In this document: positions 17,415 to 26,844 of the stretch, piece by piece | How positions within the stretch are numbered: the first letter of the stretch is position 1 | How the letters are laid out: each line of letters starts with the position of its first letter | Assembly (NCBI RefSeq): GCF_030012215.1 | Contig: NZ_JASCXX010000029.1 | Span: 1-64,000, forward strand | DNA: 64,000 nt | Reading direction: 5' to 3' | From: Anaerobaca lacustris | GTDB taxonomy: Bacteria; Planctomycetota; Phycisphaerae; Sedimentisphaerales; Anaerobacaceae | Made by a program: the position numbers and the translations under genes | The notes under the pieces: model-generated | Told to the model about the DNA's origin: nothing | Seen by the model: only the letters and a program-made list of their open reading frames with translations | Databases searched by the model: none

Positions 17415-20400
17415 TACGTCGGCCTCTGCGGCCGCTTGGGCGGTTGCTTCTCCAGCAGTCGCAGCGCGACCGCAATGGCCGTTTCCAGTTGAGGATCGCC
17501 GCCGGCCGCCATCGCATCCGGGACATTCTCGACTTCATAGTCCGGGTCCACGCCGTAACCTTCGATGTTCCACTGGCCGTCCGTGTCGTAGATGCCGAAG
17601 GTCGGCACGGTGACCGAGCCGCCGTCGATCGGCCGCGGGTTGCCGCTCATGCCGATCAGCCCGCCCCAGGTCCGCGTGCCGACGAGCGGCCCCAGGCCCG
17701 CCCTGCGGAAGTAGTGGGGGAAGGCGTCGCCGCCGGAGCCCGACCAGCCGTTGATGAGCATGACCTTCGGCCCGGCGTGGCTCAGGAAGGGCGTCTGCCA
17801 GTCGCGGTTGTCCCGGCGGGCCCAGTAGTTGTAGATCGGGCGGTTCAGCAGCTCGATGAAACGGTCGGGGATCTGGCCGCCGCCGTTGAAACGCTCATCG
17901 ATAATCAGTGCATCCTTGGTCCATTGCCCTGTGAACTGGCGGACCAGTTCGTTCTGGCCGTTCTGGCCGGTGTCGGGAACGTAGATGTAGCCGACGCGGC
18001 CCTGCGTGGCCGCCTCGACCTTCTCGCGATTGTCCTGAATCCAGGCGAGATTGCGCAGGCGAAACTCGCTGCCCATCGGCTCGACGAGAATATCGTTGGC
18101 GTCGTTCACATCGGGCGTGCGGCCGACGCTCAATGTCACGGTCTGCCCGGCCAGGCCCTGGAAGGCGGCCCACGGGTCCTTCGACACATCCACCGGCCGG
18201 CCGTTGACCGCCAGCAGATAGTCGCCTTCGTTGACATCGACGCCCGGCGCCCGCAGCGGCGAGCGCGGCTGGGCGTTCCACCTGGCGCCCTCGTAGATCT
18301 TCGCGATGCGGTACGCGTTGTGCTCGGTGTCGATCTCGAAGTCGCAGCCCAGCAGGCCGACGTTCAGCCGGGGCGGCGACTCGATGTCACCCCCGGAGAC
18401 GTAGGTGTGCGAGGCGTTCAGCTCGGCGATCATCTCGCCGATGATGTAGTTGAGGTCTTCGCGACTGGCCAGGTAGGGCAGCAGGGCCCCGTAGCGCTGC
18501 TTCATCGCCTCCCAGTCCACGCCGTGCATGCCGGGATCGTAGAAGTAGTCCCGCTGCACGCGCCAGGCCTCGTGGAAAATCTGTTGCCATTCCTCGCGCG
18601 GGTCGATCCAGGCCTTCAGGTTGCCCGAGTCGATCTTGCCGTCGCCGACCTTCTTGCCGGCGGCTACGTCGATGATGCCGTAGGTCGAGCCGCTCCTGTA
18701 GAGAATCTTCTTGCCGTCGGCCGAGAGATCATAGCTGTTGATGTTGTCGATAACGGTCTTCTCCTCGCGCTCCTTCAGGTCGTAGTAGAGCAGCGTCCCG
18801 CCCGGCGCGCCGGCCCGGCGGGCCCCGGTCGGCATGTACCGCGCGAACAGCAGCTTGCCCTTGACCGACGCCAGAGCGCCGAAGTTGCCCGCCTGGATCG
18901 GCAGCCCGACCACGCGCCGCTCGAAGCCGTCGAAGTCGATCTTTACCGGCTCGGGAGCGTCCTTCTTCTTGGCGTCTTTGTCCTTCTTGTCTTCCTTGGC
19001 CGGCTCTTTCGGCTCGTCGTTGCCTTCACCCGGTTCGTTGGGGTCCTTCGGCTCGTTCGGATCGGCCGCTTCGTCTGTCTTCTTCTCGCCGTCGTCGTCT
19101 TTCGGTTTGTCTTCGGCCTCTTCGTCCTTCTTGATCTCCTCCTCGTCGCTGCGCGGCGCCAGCGGGCTGGGGGTGTCCTTGGCCAGCGTCATGGCGAACA
19201 ACTGCGTCGAGTTCGGATAGATCCAGGTCCAGTCCATGTCGCTGTAGACCGGCTCGAAGTGGCGGTTCGAGCGGAAGAACAGGTACTTGCCTTCGACGTC
19301 GAAGACGGGCGAGCCGTCGTCGTAGAAATCGCTGGTGACCTGGCGGACGGTCTGGTCGTTGACGTCGTAGATCATGATGTTGCCGTGGCGGTTGGCGCTC
19401 TTCTTGGCATAAGCGAGCCAGCGGCTGTCGGACGACCACGTGTAGGACGCCATGGTGCCCCACTCGTCTTTGTCCACGAAGGTCACGGCGCCGTCGTTGA
19501 CGTCGGCAATGAACAAGCTGCCCGTCTTGTCGCTGAAGGCGACCCGTTCGCTGTCGGGCGACCAGAGCGGGCGGTACCGGAAGGCGGCGCCGCCCTCGGT
19601 GACCTGCCTGGGCCGGCCCTTGCCGTCGCTGGGGTGCAGGTACAATTCGTATTCGCCCGTTGCGTCGGCGAAATAGGCGATCCACTTGCCGTCGGGCGAC
19701 CAGGCGGGATAGCGCTCGGCGACGCCCGAGGTGTTGCTCAGGTTGCGTGCGCTGCCGTGCTTGGCGGGCACGGTGAACACTTCGCCCCGCGCTTCGAACA
19801 GGGCCCGCTGGCCTGTGGGCGACAGCGAGGCGTTCTGGATCAGGTTCGAGACGGTCTTCAGTTCGGTTCGCACGTGCGGCAGGTCGTCGGGCACGATCAC
19901 CTCGATCGTTTGCGACTGCTCCGTCGCCAGATCGAGCAGATGGAGCCGGCCGGCGTTCTCGAAGACGATGGCGTCGGGCCCGACGCTGGGCCACTTGACA
20001 TCGTATTCGTCGAAGTCGGTCACCTGCCGGAACCGCTTGCTCCGCAGCGAGTAGGCCCAGAGGTTGAGTTTCTGATTGGCGGCGCGGTCGGAGAGGAAGT
20101 AGATCGTGTCCCCATGCCACATCGGCACCGCGTCCGTGCCGGCGAAGTCGGTGAGCTTCTCGGCGCTGTTGTTGAGGAAATCGTACAGCCACAGGTCGCT
20201 GGCCATGCCGCCGCGATAGCGCTTCCACGTGCGGAACTCGCGCGAGACGAACTGGTAGACGATCTGGCTGCCGTCCGGGCTGAACGAGCCCAGCTCGGCA
20301 TACGGCATGGGCAGCGTCTGGGGCAGGCCGCCGTCGATCGACTGTTTGAAGAAGCGATTGAAGCGGCCCGATGGACTGACCATCCCCGAGCGATAGAGCA

Positions 20401-20782
20401 CGTGCCGCCCGTCGGGGTACCACTCGACGACGAGGTCGGCGGCCGAATGGTGCGTTAGCCGGCGGGGCTGGCCGCCCTGGGCGCCGACCACATAGACGTC
20501 GGTGTTGCCGTCGTAGTTGCCGCTGAAGGCGATCAGCCGGCCGTCGGGCGAGAACTTGGGGAACATCTCGTTGCCCTTGGGCGAGCTGAGCCGCCGGGCC
20601 GTGCCGCCTTCTCTAGCCACCGTCCACAAATCGCCCGCGTACGAAAAGACGATCAGCTCGGCGCTGACGTCGGGAAAACGCAGCATGCGGGCGTCGGGCA
20701 TGTGGGTCAGCTCGTCCAGGCCGGCGGCGACGCTGCCGAGCGACAACAACAGAATCAAAGCCAATGCGGTCATGGTTCTCAT
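17393..20782 (-). CDS. Tricorn-type protease (S41), secreted
   Basis: 1129 residues from ATG 20782 (AAAGGTAG upstream). Signal peptide (ALALILLLSLGSVAAG), then WD40/TolB-like beta-propeller repeats (FSPDGRLIAFSG, WSPDGKWIAYF, WSPDSERVAF and others), a strongly acidic and lysine-rich linker (about 545-615), a PDZ-like region, and an S41 protease core. A Ser-His pair like that of tricorn is at S791-H792 (ASHTYVSGG), and the nucleophile region is GWSGSGGD with Ser about 1016. Tricorn proteases cut oligopeptides; a signal peptide puts this one outside the inner membrane. It is probably the first gene of the leftward peptide-use run. A 48-base direct repeat brackets the gene. Confidence 0.9.
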   Translation of the reverse strand: MRTMTALALILLLSLGSVAAGLDELTHMPDARMLRFPDVSAELIVFSYAGDLWTVAREGGTARRLSSPKGNEMFPKFSPDGRLIAFSGNYDGNTDVYVVGAQGGQPRRLTHHSAADLVVEWYPDGRHVLYRSGMVSPSGRFNRFFKQSIDGGLPQTLPMPYAELGSFSPDGSQIVYQFVSREFRTWKRYRGGMASDLWLYDFLNNSAEKLTDFAGTDAVPMWHGDTIYFLSDRAANQKLNLWAYSLRSKRFRQVTDFDEYDVKWPSVGPDAIVFENAGRLHLLDLATEQSQTIEVIVPDDLPHVRTELKTVSNLIQNASLSPTGQRALFEARGEVFTVPAKHGSARNLSNTSGVAERYPAWSPDGKWIAYFADATGEYELYLHPSDGKGRPRQVTEGGAAFRYRPLWSPDSERVAFSDKTGSLFIADVNDGAVTFVDKDEWGTMASYTWSSDSRWLAYAKKSANRHGNIMIYDVNDQTVRQVTSDFYDDGSPVFDVEGKYLFFRSNRHFEPVYSDMDWTWIYPNSTQLFAMTLAKDTPSPLAPRSDEEEIKKDEEAEDKPKDDDGEKKTDEAADPNEPKDPNEPGEGNDEPKEPAKEDKKDKDAKKKDAPEPVKIDFDGFERRVVGLPIQAGNFGALASVKGKLLFARYMPTGARRAGAPGGTLLYYDLKEREEKTVIDNINSYDLSADGKKILYRSGSTYGIIDVAAGKKVGDGKIDSGNLKAWIDPREEWQQIFHEAWRVQRDYFYDPGMHGVDWEAMKQRYGALLPYLASREDLNYIIGEMIAELNASHTYVSGGDIESPPRLNVGLLGCDFEIDTEHNAYRIAKIYEGARWNAQPRSPLRAPGVDVNEGDYLLAVNGRPVDVSKDPWAAFQGLAGQTVTLSVGRTPDVNDANDILVEPMGSEFRLRNLAWIQDNREKVEAATQGRVGYIYVPDTGQNGQNELVRQFTGQWTKDALIIDERFNGGGQIPDRFIELLNRPIYNYWARRDNRDWQTPFLSHAGPKVMLINGWSGSGGDAFPHYFRRAGLGPLVGTRTWGGLIGMSGNPRPIDGGSVTVPTFGIYDTDGQWNIEGYGVDPDYEVENVPDAMAAGGDPQLETAIAVALRLLEKQPPKRPQRPTYPDRSGR

Positions 20783-20854
20783 CAGTTCTACCTTTCCCCT
20801 CGACAGTCTATTTCGGGTTGTCGATTTCGGATTGCGGATTAGCGGCCGAAAGCG

Positions 20855-20902
20855 AATCCGAAATCCCCGATCCGCAATCATCCTCGGTCCGACCGGTCGG
20901 GA
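20855..20902 (+). repeat. 48-base direct repeat, copy upstream of tricorn
   Basis: Ungapped match to 17367-17414 (41 of 48 bases), same orientation, 3.49 kb away, on the other side of the tricorn gene. Confidence 0.75.
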
Positions 20903-21038
20903 CGACCATCGTACCCGCCGGCCCGGCCCGAATCAAGGCCGCCGCCAAATCATCTGTCCGGCTCGCCCGCATCGGCGCGGCGATTTCTTCTTTGATGCAG
21001 GGGCCGCCGGCCTGTACGATGACCGCCGGATCGTGCCC

Positions 21039-21096
21039 GGTAGGATGGGCTTTAGCCCATGCTGTAACAACCGCATGGGCTCTGAGCCCATCCTAC
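21039..21096. repeat. Inverted pair of REP-like palindromes, copies 4 and 5
   Basis: GTAGGATGGGCTTTAGCCCATGC and, after a short spacer, GCATGGGCTCTGAGCCCATCCTAC. The two units face each other, so the whole element can fold into one long hairpin, like mosaic REP elements. Confidence 0.85.
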
Positions 21097-21153
21097 GCCG
21101 GCGAGCGGGGACGCTCGCCCTACGTGAAAAAAGGCGATGAACCGAGGAGCCTT

Positions 21154-22497
21154 ATGGCCAAACGTGAGTATCTGACCGCCCCGTTGCCGTCGGCGAAGAT
21201 GCCCGCCGGCATCCCCTACATCCTGACCAACGAGGCGGCCGAACGCTTTGCCTTCTACGGCATGAGTTCCATCCTGGTCGTGTTCATGACGAAGTACCTG
21301 ATGGGAAGCGACGGCGTCCTGTCCGTGATGGGCGACGAGCAGGCGAAGAAGTGGTTCCACCTGTTCACCGCCGCCGTCTACTTCACGCCGCTGCTCGGCG
21401 CATTGCTCAGCGATGTCTGGCTGGGCAAGTATCGCACGATCGTGGTCTTCAGCGTCGTGTACTGCGTGGGCTTTGCGGCGATGGCGTGGGACCACACGCG
21501 GGTCGGTCTGGGCCTGGGCCTGATCCTGATCGCGCTGGGCTCCGGCGTCATCAAGCCGTGCGTCTCGGCCAATGTGGGCGACCAGTTCGGCCAGAGCAAC
21601 AAGCACCTGATCTCGAAGATGTATAGCTGGTTCTACTTCTCCATCAATCTGGGCGCCTGCATCTCGATGCTGGCCTGTCCCTGGCTGCTGGACAAGTACG
21701 GCCCGGGCGTCGGGTTCGGCGTGCCGGCGGCGCTGATGGTGTTCGCGACCGTGGCGTTCGTGGCCGGAAAATGGAAATACGTCCACATCCCCCCGGCCGG
21801 CGAAAGAATCGTCCGCGAAGTGTTCGAGAAGGAGACGCTGAAGATCCTGGCCCGTCTGTGTGTGATCTTCGTGTTCGTCTCGATGTTCTTCGCGTTGTTC
21901 TATCAGTCGCAGTCGGCCTGGGTCTTGCAGGCCGAGAAGATGAACCTCCGCTGGCTGGGCGTCAACTGGCTGCCCGCGCAGGTTCAGTTCGTCAACTCGT
22001 TTTACATTATCCTCATGATCCCGCTGTTCGCCTATGTGATCTATCCGGCCTTGCACCGGGTGTTCCCGTTGACGCCGCTGCGCAAGATCGGGATCGGTAT
22101 GTTCGTCACCGCGCTGTGCTTCGTCGTGCCGGCGTGGGTCGAGATCGAGATTGCCAAAGGCGCCAGTCCGAGCATCGGCTGGCAGTTCTTCGCCTACGTG
22201 CTGCTGACGGCCGGCGAGATCCTCGCCTCCATCCCCGTCCTGGAGTTCGCCTACACCCAGGCGCCGAAGAAGCTCAAGACCTTCGTGATGAGCCTGTATC
22301 TGCTGGCGATCTCGCTGGGCAACGTCTTCTCGGCCCTGGTGAACCATTTCATTCAGAATGAGGATGGTTCGAGCAAGCTGCCCGGCGCCAGCTACTACTG
22401 GTTCTTCGCCGGCGCGATGCTGGTGACTCTGGTGTTGTACATCCCCGTCGCCATGCTCTATCCGGTCAAGGAGTACATCCAGGACGAGAAGGCGTAA
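21154..22497 (+). CDS. POT/PTR family proton-dependent peptide transporter
   Basis: 447 residues from ATG 21154 with GAGGAG at 21144-21149. The N-terminus has the POT signature (NEAAERFAFYGMSSIL), a Glu-rich first helix used in proton coupling, followed by about 12 membrane helices with the PTR-type segment GSGVIKPCVSANVGDQFG. It imports di- and tripeptides with protons. It is divergent from the tricorn/OPT run, giving the locus two unrelated peptide uptake systems. The upstream region carries an inverted repeat pair. Confidence 0.93.
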   Translation: MAKREYLTAPLPSAKMPAGIPYILTNEAAERFAFYGMSSILVVFMTKYLMGSDGVLSVMGDEQAKKWFHLFTAAVYFTPLLGALLSDVWLGKYRTIVVFSVVYCVGFAAMAWDHTRVGLGLGLILIALGSGVIKPCVSANVGDQFGQSNKHLISKMYSWFYFSINLGACISMLACPWLLDKYGPGVGFGVPAALMVFATVAFVAGKWKYVHIPPAGERIVREVFEKETLKILARLCVIFVFVSMFFALFYQSQSAWVLQAEKMNLRWLGVNWLPAQVQFVNSFYIILMIPLFAYVIYPALHRVFPLTPLRKIGIGMFVTALCFVVPAWVEIEIAKGASPSIGWQFFAYVLLTAGEILASIPVLEFAYTQAPKKLKTFVMSLYLLAISLGNVFSALVNHFIQNEDGSSKLPGASYYWFFAGAMLVTLVLYIPVAMLYPVKEYIQDEKA

Positions 22498-22521
22498 TTC
22501 CCTGCTGTGCCGCGTCGTTGG

Positions 22522-22580
22522 TGGTAGGATGGGCTTTAGCCCATGCGGCTGATACGGCATGGGCTAAAGCCCATCCTACG
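22522..22580. repeat. Inverted pair of REP-like palindromes, copies 6 and 7
   Basis: GTAGGATGGGCTTTAGCCCATGC then GCATGGGCTAAAGCCCATCCTAC about 10 bases later, between two convergent genes. The second unit overlaps the last codons of the leftward gene. It could fold as a terminator-like structure in RNA from either side, though no T-run follows. Confidence 0.85.
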
Positions 22581-24735
22581 GGCGGATGATGCCGAGGTAC
22601 CGGCCCATCCAGTAGGGCAGAAGGTAAACGTCCCCGCTGAATTCGTACCGGCCGCCCGCGCCGCCGTCCAGGCGAAACGCGTTGCCGTTGTGCTTGCTCA
22701 TCGGCCGTTCGTCGGGCGGCAGGACCTCGGCGGTGGACTGTTGCCGGAAGTTCGGCTCCAGGAACGCAAGGTCGCTGCGGCTGCTGTTGCGAATGTCCCA
22801 GCCGATCAGATCGAGCGGGAACTGTTTCAGGGTCCAGATCGATTCGACCAGGTCGAACTGCTCGGCCCCCGTGTCGGCGTAGATGAAGTTCCACAAGGGG
22901 TTCCTCTCGGGCCGCTCGATCTGCCAGTGTCCCTCGATGGCCTGGCGATACCGCTCGCGAAGCTCCTCGTTGAAGGCGTATCGGTACAGGTTCCAGTAGC
23001 TCAGGAACGCCAGCTCGTCGTCGGAGTGGTTCCATTCCGTCGCCAGATCGACGCCGGGCACGTGGCCGATCTCCCAGATCGGGATCATGATGTTGTCGAG
23101 GTAGCCGTGCTTCTCGAAAAGCTCGAAGGCCTTTTCTCGGTAGAGGTCCTTGCCCGTGAAATGCCAGGCCGTCTGGAGGAAGGCAATGATCTCGACCGAG
23201 TTGAGCCGGCGGTCGCCCACCTGGCGCGGAAACTGGTTGACGTATTCCGGATGCCATCGACCCCACAGCGTCGGCTTGCCGTCGTAGTCCACCAGGTACC
23301 AGTCGTTTCGCACGATGTGGTCCATGATGGCGTCGATCAGTGTCACCGCCCGGTCGCGCCAGGCCCTGTCCGGCACGATCTCGGCGAAGATCGCATACGC
23401 GAAGAAATGCCCGACGATCTCATCGCTGCTGGTGGTGGCTTTCCAGACCCAGTGAGCGTCGCTTGCCGGTTGCCATCGGCTCTTGTCGGCCACCTGATAG
23501 CCGGCGCGGTCGAACGAGCGGGCGGGGAAGCCCGCCATCGGCGTGATCTCGGTGAGCCGCTCCATCGCCTCGAACGACTCGTAGCAGTTGCGAAGCGCCT
23601 CGTCCGACCGGGTCGCCGCGTAGCGAAACAGCTCGCCCGCCAGGTACATCGACGTCCAGAGCCCGTCGTTGTCCTCGTCGATCAGCGTCCCGGTGGACTT
23701 CTCGCCCGGCTCGCTCATGACGAACGCGCTGTTGAAGCCGTAGCGGATGTGCCGCTGCCGCGTGAGCCGGTCGAAGTGCTCGGCCTTCTGCGCCAGCGTC
23801 ATCGGCTCGAAGTGAATGATGCTCAGGCCCGTCTGCGAGAGCACCAGCACCGAACCGCCGGGGCCGGCGGCGATATCGACGACGCCGTCATCCACCAGCC
23901 ACCGCTTCGATGCATAGTAGTCGATCGCGCCGTCAGCATTCACGGCGAACGCCCCTCGCGGCGTGCCGAACCACGTCTTGTCGCCGATGGGCGTGATGGA
24001 GCGAATCTCGGTGCAGGGCAGCTTCGTCTCGATTCCGGACCGCTGCTCGAACGACACCGGATCAAGACGTAGACAGCCATCTGATGTGCCAATGAGAAGG
24101 GCATCGTCCATCAGCCCAAGGCAGTTCATCTTCTCGTGCCGAAAGACAGCAGCTTTGTCTCCATCCGATGTCACGCGCCATAGCGTCGAGCCCGCGAGCA
24201 TGAGGAAGTGCCGCCGCGATGGGTCGAATGTAAGCTGATTGATGCTGTCGCCGATGGGCAACTCAAGAGTCGTATTCTGTCCGTGAACGAGCGTGACACG
24301 TTCGCCGGCGGCGACGAGGAAGTCGAACTCCGCTCCCATCGCCAGTTGTGCGGCGTCGGGCCTCTTGTGGCGCACGAGGAATCGGCCCGCCCAGGCGTTG
24401 CTCAGGGCCGCCTCGTCCGTCAGGTAGACGAACTGGCCCTGGTGCACGTCAAAGTCTCTGATTTGCATATCGGCCAGCGGCCGATGGAGCCTGTCCGGCT
24501 TGAGCCAGCCTTCGTGTACCTGCAGAAGCCCCTTGTCCGAGAGCACCAGGATTCGCCCGTTGCGGTCGGCCCGGACCTTCATCATTCTGGCCCCATCCAG
24601 CTCGCGCGCGAGGGGGACCTTCTCGCTGTAGTCCTGGATGAAGGGCTGGTCGTGGTACACGATCCCGGCTTCCTTGGCGATGAGGAAGCCACCTGCCACC
24701 AGGACGATGCACTGAATCGCGATCGACTTCTTCAT
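22576..24735 (-). CDS. Exported protein with propeller-like and (alpha/alpha)6-like regions
   Basis: 719 residues; ATG at 24735 with GGAGG six bases upstream. A membrane anchor or signal peptide (AIQCIVLVAGGFLIAK) is followed by about 300 residues of beta-propeller-like repeats (LVLSDKGLLQVHEGWL, KTWFGTPRGAFAVNADG). The rest is helical with DNDGLWTSMYLAGELFRYA and many Trp/Tyr, typical of six-hairpin glycosidase-like (alpha/alpha)6 barrels. It may act on cell-surface or extracellular sugars, but no catalytic acids can be assigned with confidence. It stands alone, with a repeat pair at its 3' end. Confidence 0.65.
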   Translation of the reverse strand: MKKSIAIQCIVLVAGGFLIAKEAGIVYHDQPFIQDYSEKVPLARELDGARMMKVRADRNGRILVLSDKGLLQVHEGWLKPDRLHRPLADMQIRDFDVHQGQFVYLTDEAALSNAWAGRFLVRHKRPDAAQLAMGAEFDFLVAAGERVTLVHGQNTTLELPIGDSINQLTFDPSRRHFLMLAGSTLWRVTSDGDKAAVFRHEKMNCLGLMDDALLIGTSDGCLRLDPVSFEQRSGIETKLPCTEIRSITPIGDKTWFGTPRGAFAVNADGAIDYYASKRWLVDDGVVDIAAGPGGSVLVLSQTGLSIIHFEPMTLAQKAEHFDRLTRQRHIRYGFNSAFVMSEPGEKSTGTLIDEDNDGLWTSMYLAGELFRYAATRSDEALRNCYESFEAMERLTEITPMAGFPARSFDRAGYQVADKSRWQPASDAHWVWKATTSSDEIVGHFFAYAIFAEIVPDRAWRDRAVTLIDAIMDHIVRNDWYLVDYDGKPTLWGRWHPEYVNQFPRQVGDRRLNSVEIIAFLQTAWHFTGKDLYREKAFELFEKHGYLDNIMIPIWEIGHVPGVDLATEWNHSDDELAFLSYWNLYRYAFNEELRERYRQAIEGHWQIERPERNPLWNFIYADTGAEQFDLVESIWTLKQFPLDLIGWDIRNSSRSDLAFLEPNFRQQSTAEVLPPDERPMSKHNGNAFRLDGGAGGRYEFSGDVYLLPYWMGRYLGIIRP

Positions 24736-24932
24736 GCCGAGCCTCCGTTTCTGTCATCCGTTGCGCCTGCCTGGCCGCGTTATAGTGGCCCGCCCGGCAA
24801 ATGGCAAGGCCCGGCTGCCAATGGGACGCAGGAATCACTGGCCAGGGGCGGGGCGATCCGGCATAATCGGTGCATGCCGTTCGATGTCCATCTGTCCAGG
24901 GCCGTATGGGCCCGTCTTCATGGGAGGCAATC

Positions 24933-26318
24933 GTGACCGGACGAACGATGGGGTCTGTTGTTGCGTTGTTGTTCGTTGCTTCGTTCTGTCGTGACGCAGC
25001 CGGGGCCGTTCGGGCCGGCGCCGCTCGCGTCGATATTACGCCGCCGACAGGTGTGTGGCTGTCGGGCTATGCGGCTCGCGACAAGCCGAGCGACGGCGTG
25101 CTCGACGAGCTATACGCCCGGGCGCTGGTCGTCGGCGACGGCAGCGATACGGTCGCCCTCGTGGCGGTCGATCTGCTGTGGGTTCCGCTGTACATGACGA
25201 GCCAGATTCGCGACAGGGTGACAAGCCGGACGGGCATCGCCGGCTCGAACGTGATGATCTGCGCCAGCCATACGCACTTCGGCCCGAGGATCTATCGCCA
25301 GACGAGGCTCGGACCCGACGCCGAGGACAACCGCGTCGACGACGCCTACGCACAGGTGCTCGCCAGGAAGATCGCCGACGCCGTCTTCCTCGCCCACAAG
25401 GACCTGCGCGAGGCTCGGCTGGGTTCCGGCCGGACCGAACTGGCCGAGGTCACCTACCACCGCCGCCCGAAGAACGCCGATGGGTCCGTCACGATGGCGT
25501 TCAGTCTGCCCGATGAGGTCCTCGCGACGCGACAGATCGTCCGCGAGCCGGACGGCGCGACGCGCGTGACGTTCCGCTATCCCGAAGGCCAGCCCCAACG
25601 GACATTCGGGCCCATCGATCCGGAGGTCTGGACGCTCCGCGTCGAAGACGCCGAGGGCAAGCTGCTCGCCTCGATGGTCAACTTCGCCTGCCACGCGGTC
25701 AGCGGCAGCGCCGATCCTAACGGCTTCTACTCGATCTCGGGCGACTATCCGGGCGAGACGGCCCGAGTGGTCGAGCGTATCGAGGGCGGCGTGTGTCTGT
25801 TCACGTCGGGCGCCGCCGGGGACATCGTCCCGCTGCGGCGGGGCCTTGCGGCGCGCCGTCAGATCGGTCGCGCCGTGGCCGGTGCGGCGGTGCGCGGGCT
25901 TCAGCTCGTGCCGATGTCGGATACGATCACCGTCGAGGCCCGGACGATGGCTGTCGAGCTACCCCTCAAGGAAGAACCAGCCGGCAATCGCATCGTCGAA
26001 ACCGACGCAGACCAAGGGCTGCTCAAGACGGAAATCCAACTCCTGCGATTTGGTGACGTCTACCTGCTCGGCCTGCCGGGCGAGATCCTGGTTGAGATCG
26101 GTTTGGAGATCAAGAGGCGGTCGCCCGTCGAGCGGCTGATCGTCGCGTCGTTGAGCAATGACGTCATCGGCTACGTCTGCCACGCCGACGCCTACGACGA
26201 GGGCGGCTATGAACCCGTCGCCGGGAGCAACCTCGCCAAAGGCGCCGGCGAGCTTCTCATCGAGCGCGCCCTCGAACTGATCGACGCAATGCAGTCGCAG
26301 GCCAAAGCCGGCCGATAG
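24933..26318 (+). CDS. Neutral ceramidase-like exported protein
   Basis: 461 residues from GTG 24933, preceded by GGGAGG. A signal peptide (VVALLFVASFCRDAAGA) leads to VRAGAARVDITPP, the usual start of the neutral/alkaline ceramidase N-terminal domain. Conserved CASHTHFGPR (about 89-98) and NFACHAVSGSADPN ... GDYPG (about 250-275) supply histidines of the zinc site. In the family this domain hydrolyses ceramide, but many planctomycete homologues lack the C-terminal domain, as here, and have unknown substrates. It is followed two bases later by the convergent superoxide reductase gene. Confidence 0.8.
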   Translation: MTGRTMGSVVALLFVASFCRDAAGAVRAGAARVDITPPTGVWLSGYAARDKPSDGVLDELYARALVVGDGSDTVALVAVDLLWVPLYMTSQIRDRVTSRTGIAGSNVMICASHTHFGPRIYRQTRLGPDAEDNRVDDAYAQVLARKIADAVFLAHKDLREARLGSGRTELAEVTYHRRPKNADGSVTMAFSLPDEVLATRQIVREPDGATRVTFRYPEGQPQRTFGPIDPEVWTLRVEDAEGKLLASMVNFACHAVSGSADPNGFYSISGDYPGETARVVERIEGGVCLFTSGAAGDIVPLRRGLAARRQIGRAVAGAAVRGLQLVPMSDTITVEARTMAVELPLKEEPAGNRIVETDADQGLLKTEIQLLRFGDVYLLGLPGEILVEIGLEIKRRSPVERLIVASLSNDVIGYVCHADAYDEGGYEPVAGSNLAKGAGELLIERALELIDAMQSQAKAGR

Positions 26319-26319
26319 C

Positions 26320-26715
26320 TCAGCTCACCGCGATCGGCTTGCTCGATTCCCACAGGCCGTGGATGTTGCAGTAGGCCAGCGCGTGCAGGACGCCCGGCTT
26401 GGCGATCTTCAGCGTCGCGGTCGCTTCGTGATGCGCGTAGACCGGGCCCTGGTTCGGCCCTTCGGCCGATTCGCCGTGTGCGTTGAACTCGATGTGGGCG
26501 ACCTCGTGGGCGAACTTGCCGCCCTCGTCGTGGTAGTACAGGGTAATCCAGCGAATGTGATGCTCGGTCGTGTTCGGGTGGGCCACTTCCTTGCCCAGCG
26601 TGACCTTCACCTGGAAGATGTCATTGGCTTTGACCGATTCCGGGCACTCGATCACGGGCACGTGCTTTTCCTTTTTCCAGTCCGCTTTCTGGATGTGTTC
26701 GCCAAGATTCCCCAT
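26320..26715 (-). CDS. Superoxide reductase (neelaredoxin type)
   Basis: 131 residues from ATG 26715 (AAGGAG upstream). Ligands of the Fe(His4Cys) centre are visible: H in GEHI, H in KEKHVPVIE, H-H in TEHHIRW, and CNIHGLW at the C-terminus supplying Cys and His. The N-terminal rubredoxin-like domain of desulfoferrodoxin is absent, so this is the short, one-iron type. It reduces superoxide to peroxide without making oxygen, typical of anaerobes and microaerophiles. A longer in-frame start overlaps a REP-like repeat and is rejected. Confidence 0.9.
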   Translation of the reverse strand: MGNLGEHIQKADWKKEKHVPVIECPESVKANDIFQVKVTLGKEVAHPNTTEHHIRWITLYYHDEGGKFAHEVAHIEFNAHGESAEGPNQGPVYAHHEATATLKIAKPGVLHALAYCNIHGLWESSKPIAVS

Positions 26716-26768
26716 CGATTGATACTCCTTGCTTGTGGTTTCCGTTTCTATGGGCCGGGGCACAGCGT

Positions 26769-26793
26769 TCGGATGGGCTTTGAGCCCATGCTG
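26769..26793. repeat. REP-like palindrome, copy 8
   Basis: GGATGGGCTTTGAGCCCATGC, a slightly longer loop than other copies, between the superoxide reductase start and the CMD gene end. Confidence 0.75.
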
Positions 26794-26844
26794 TGGCTGC
26801 ACCTCGCGCCAAGCCATATCGCACGCTGTACGCTCGTGCGTCGC

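Larger units (their letters stand above)
20783..21153. other. Divergent intergenic region with repeats
   Basis: Region between the leftward tricorn gene and the rightward POT transporter. It holds the second 48-base direct repeat (20855-20902) and an inverted pair of REP-like palindromes (21039-21096). No gene is visible, and promoters could not be placed with confidence. Confidence 0.5.

Noticed and set aside
13611-17492. A very long open frame on the plus strand opposite the OPT and M2-like genes.
   Set aside because: It mirrors strong genes on the other strand and has a composition typical of antisense GC-rich shadows (rich in Asp, Arg, His, Gly and Ala), with no family motif.
17444-20458. 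A 1,004-codon plus-strand frame opposite the tricorn gene.
   Set aside because: Same shadow effect; the tricorn gene on the minus strand has clear domains and a signal peptide.
22522-22580. Treating the inverted repeat pair as a bidirectional terminator.
   Set aside because: The stem is long but lacks T-runs on either side, and the same pair occurs in non-terminator positions.
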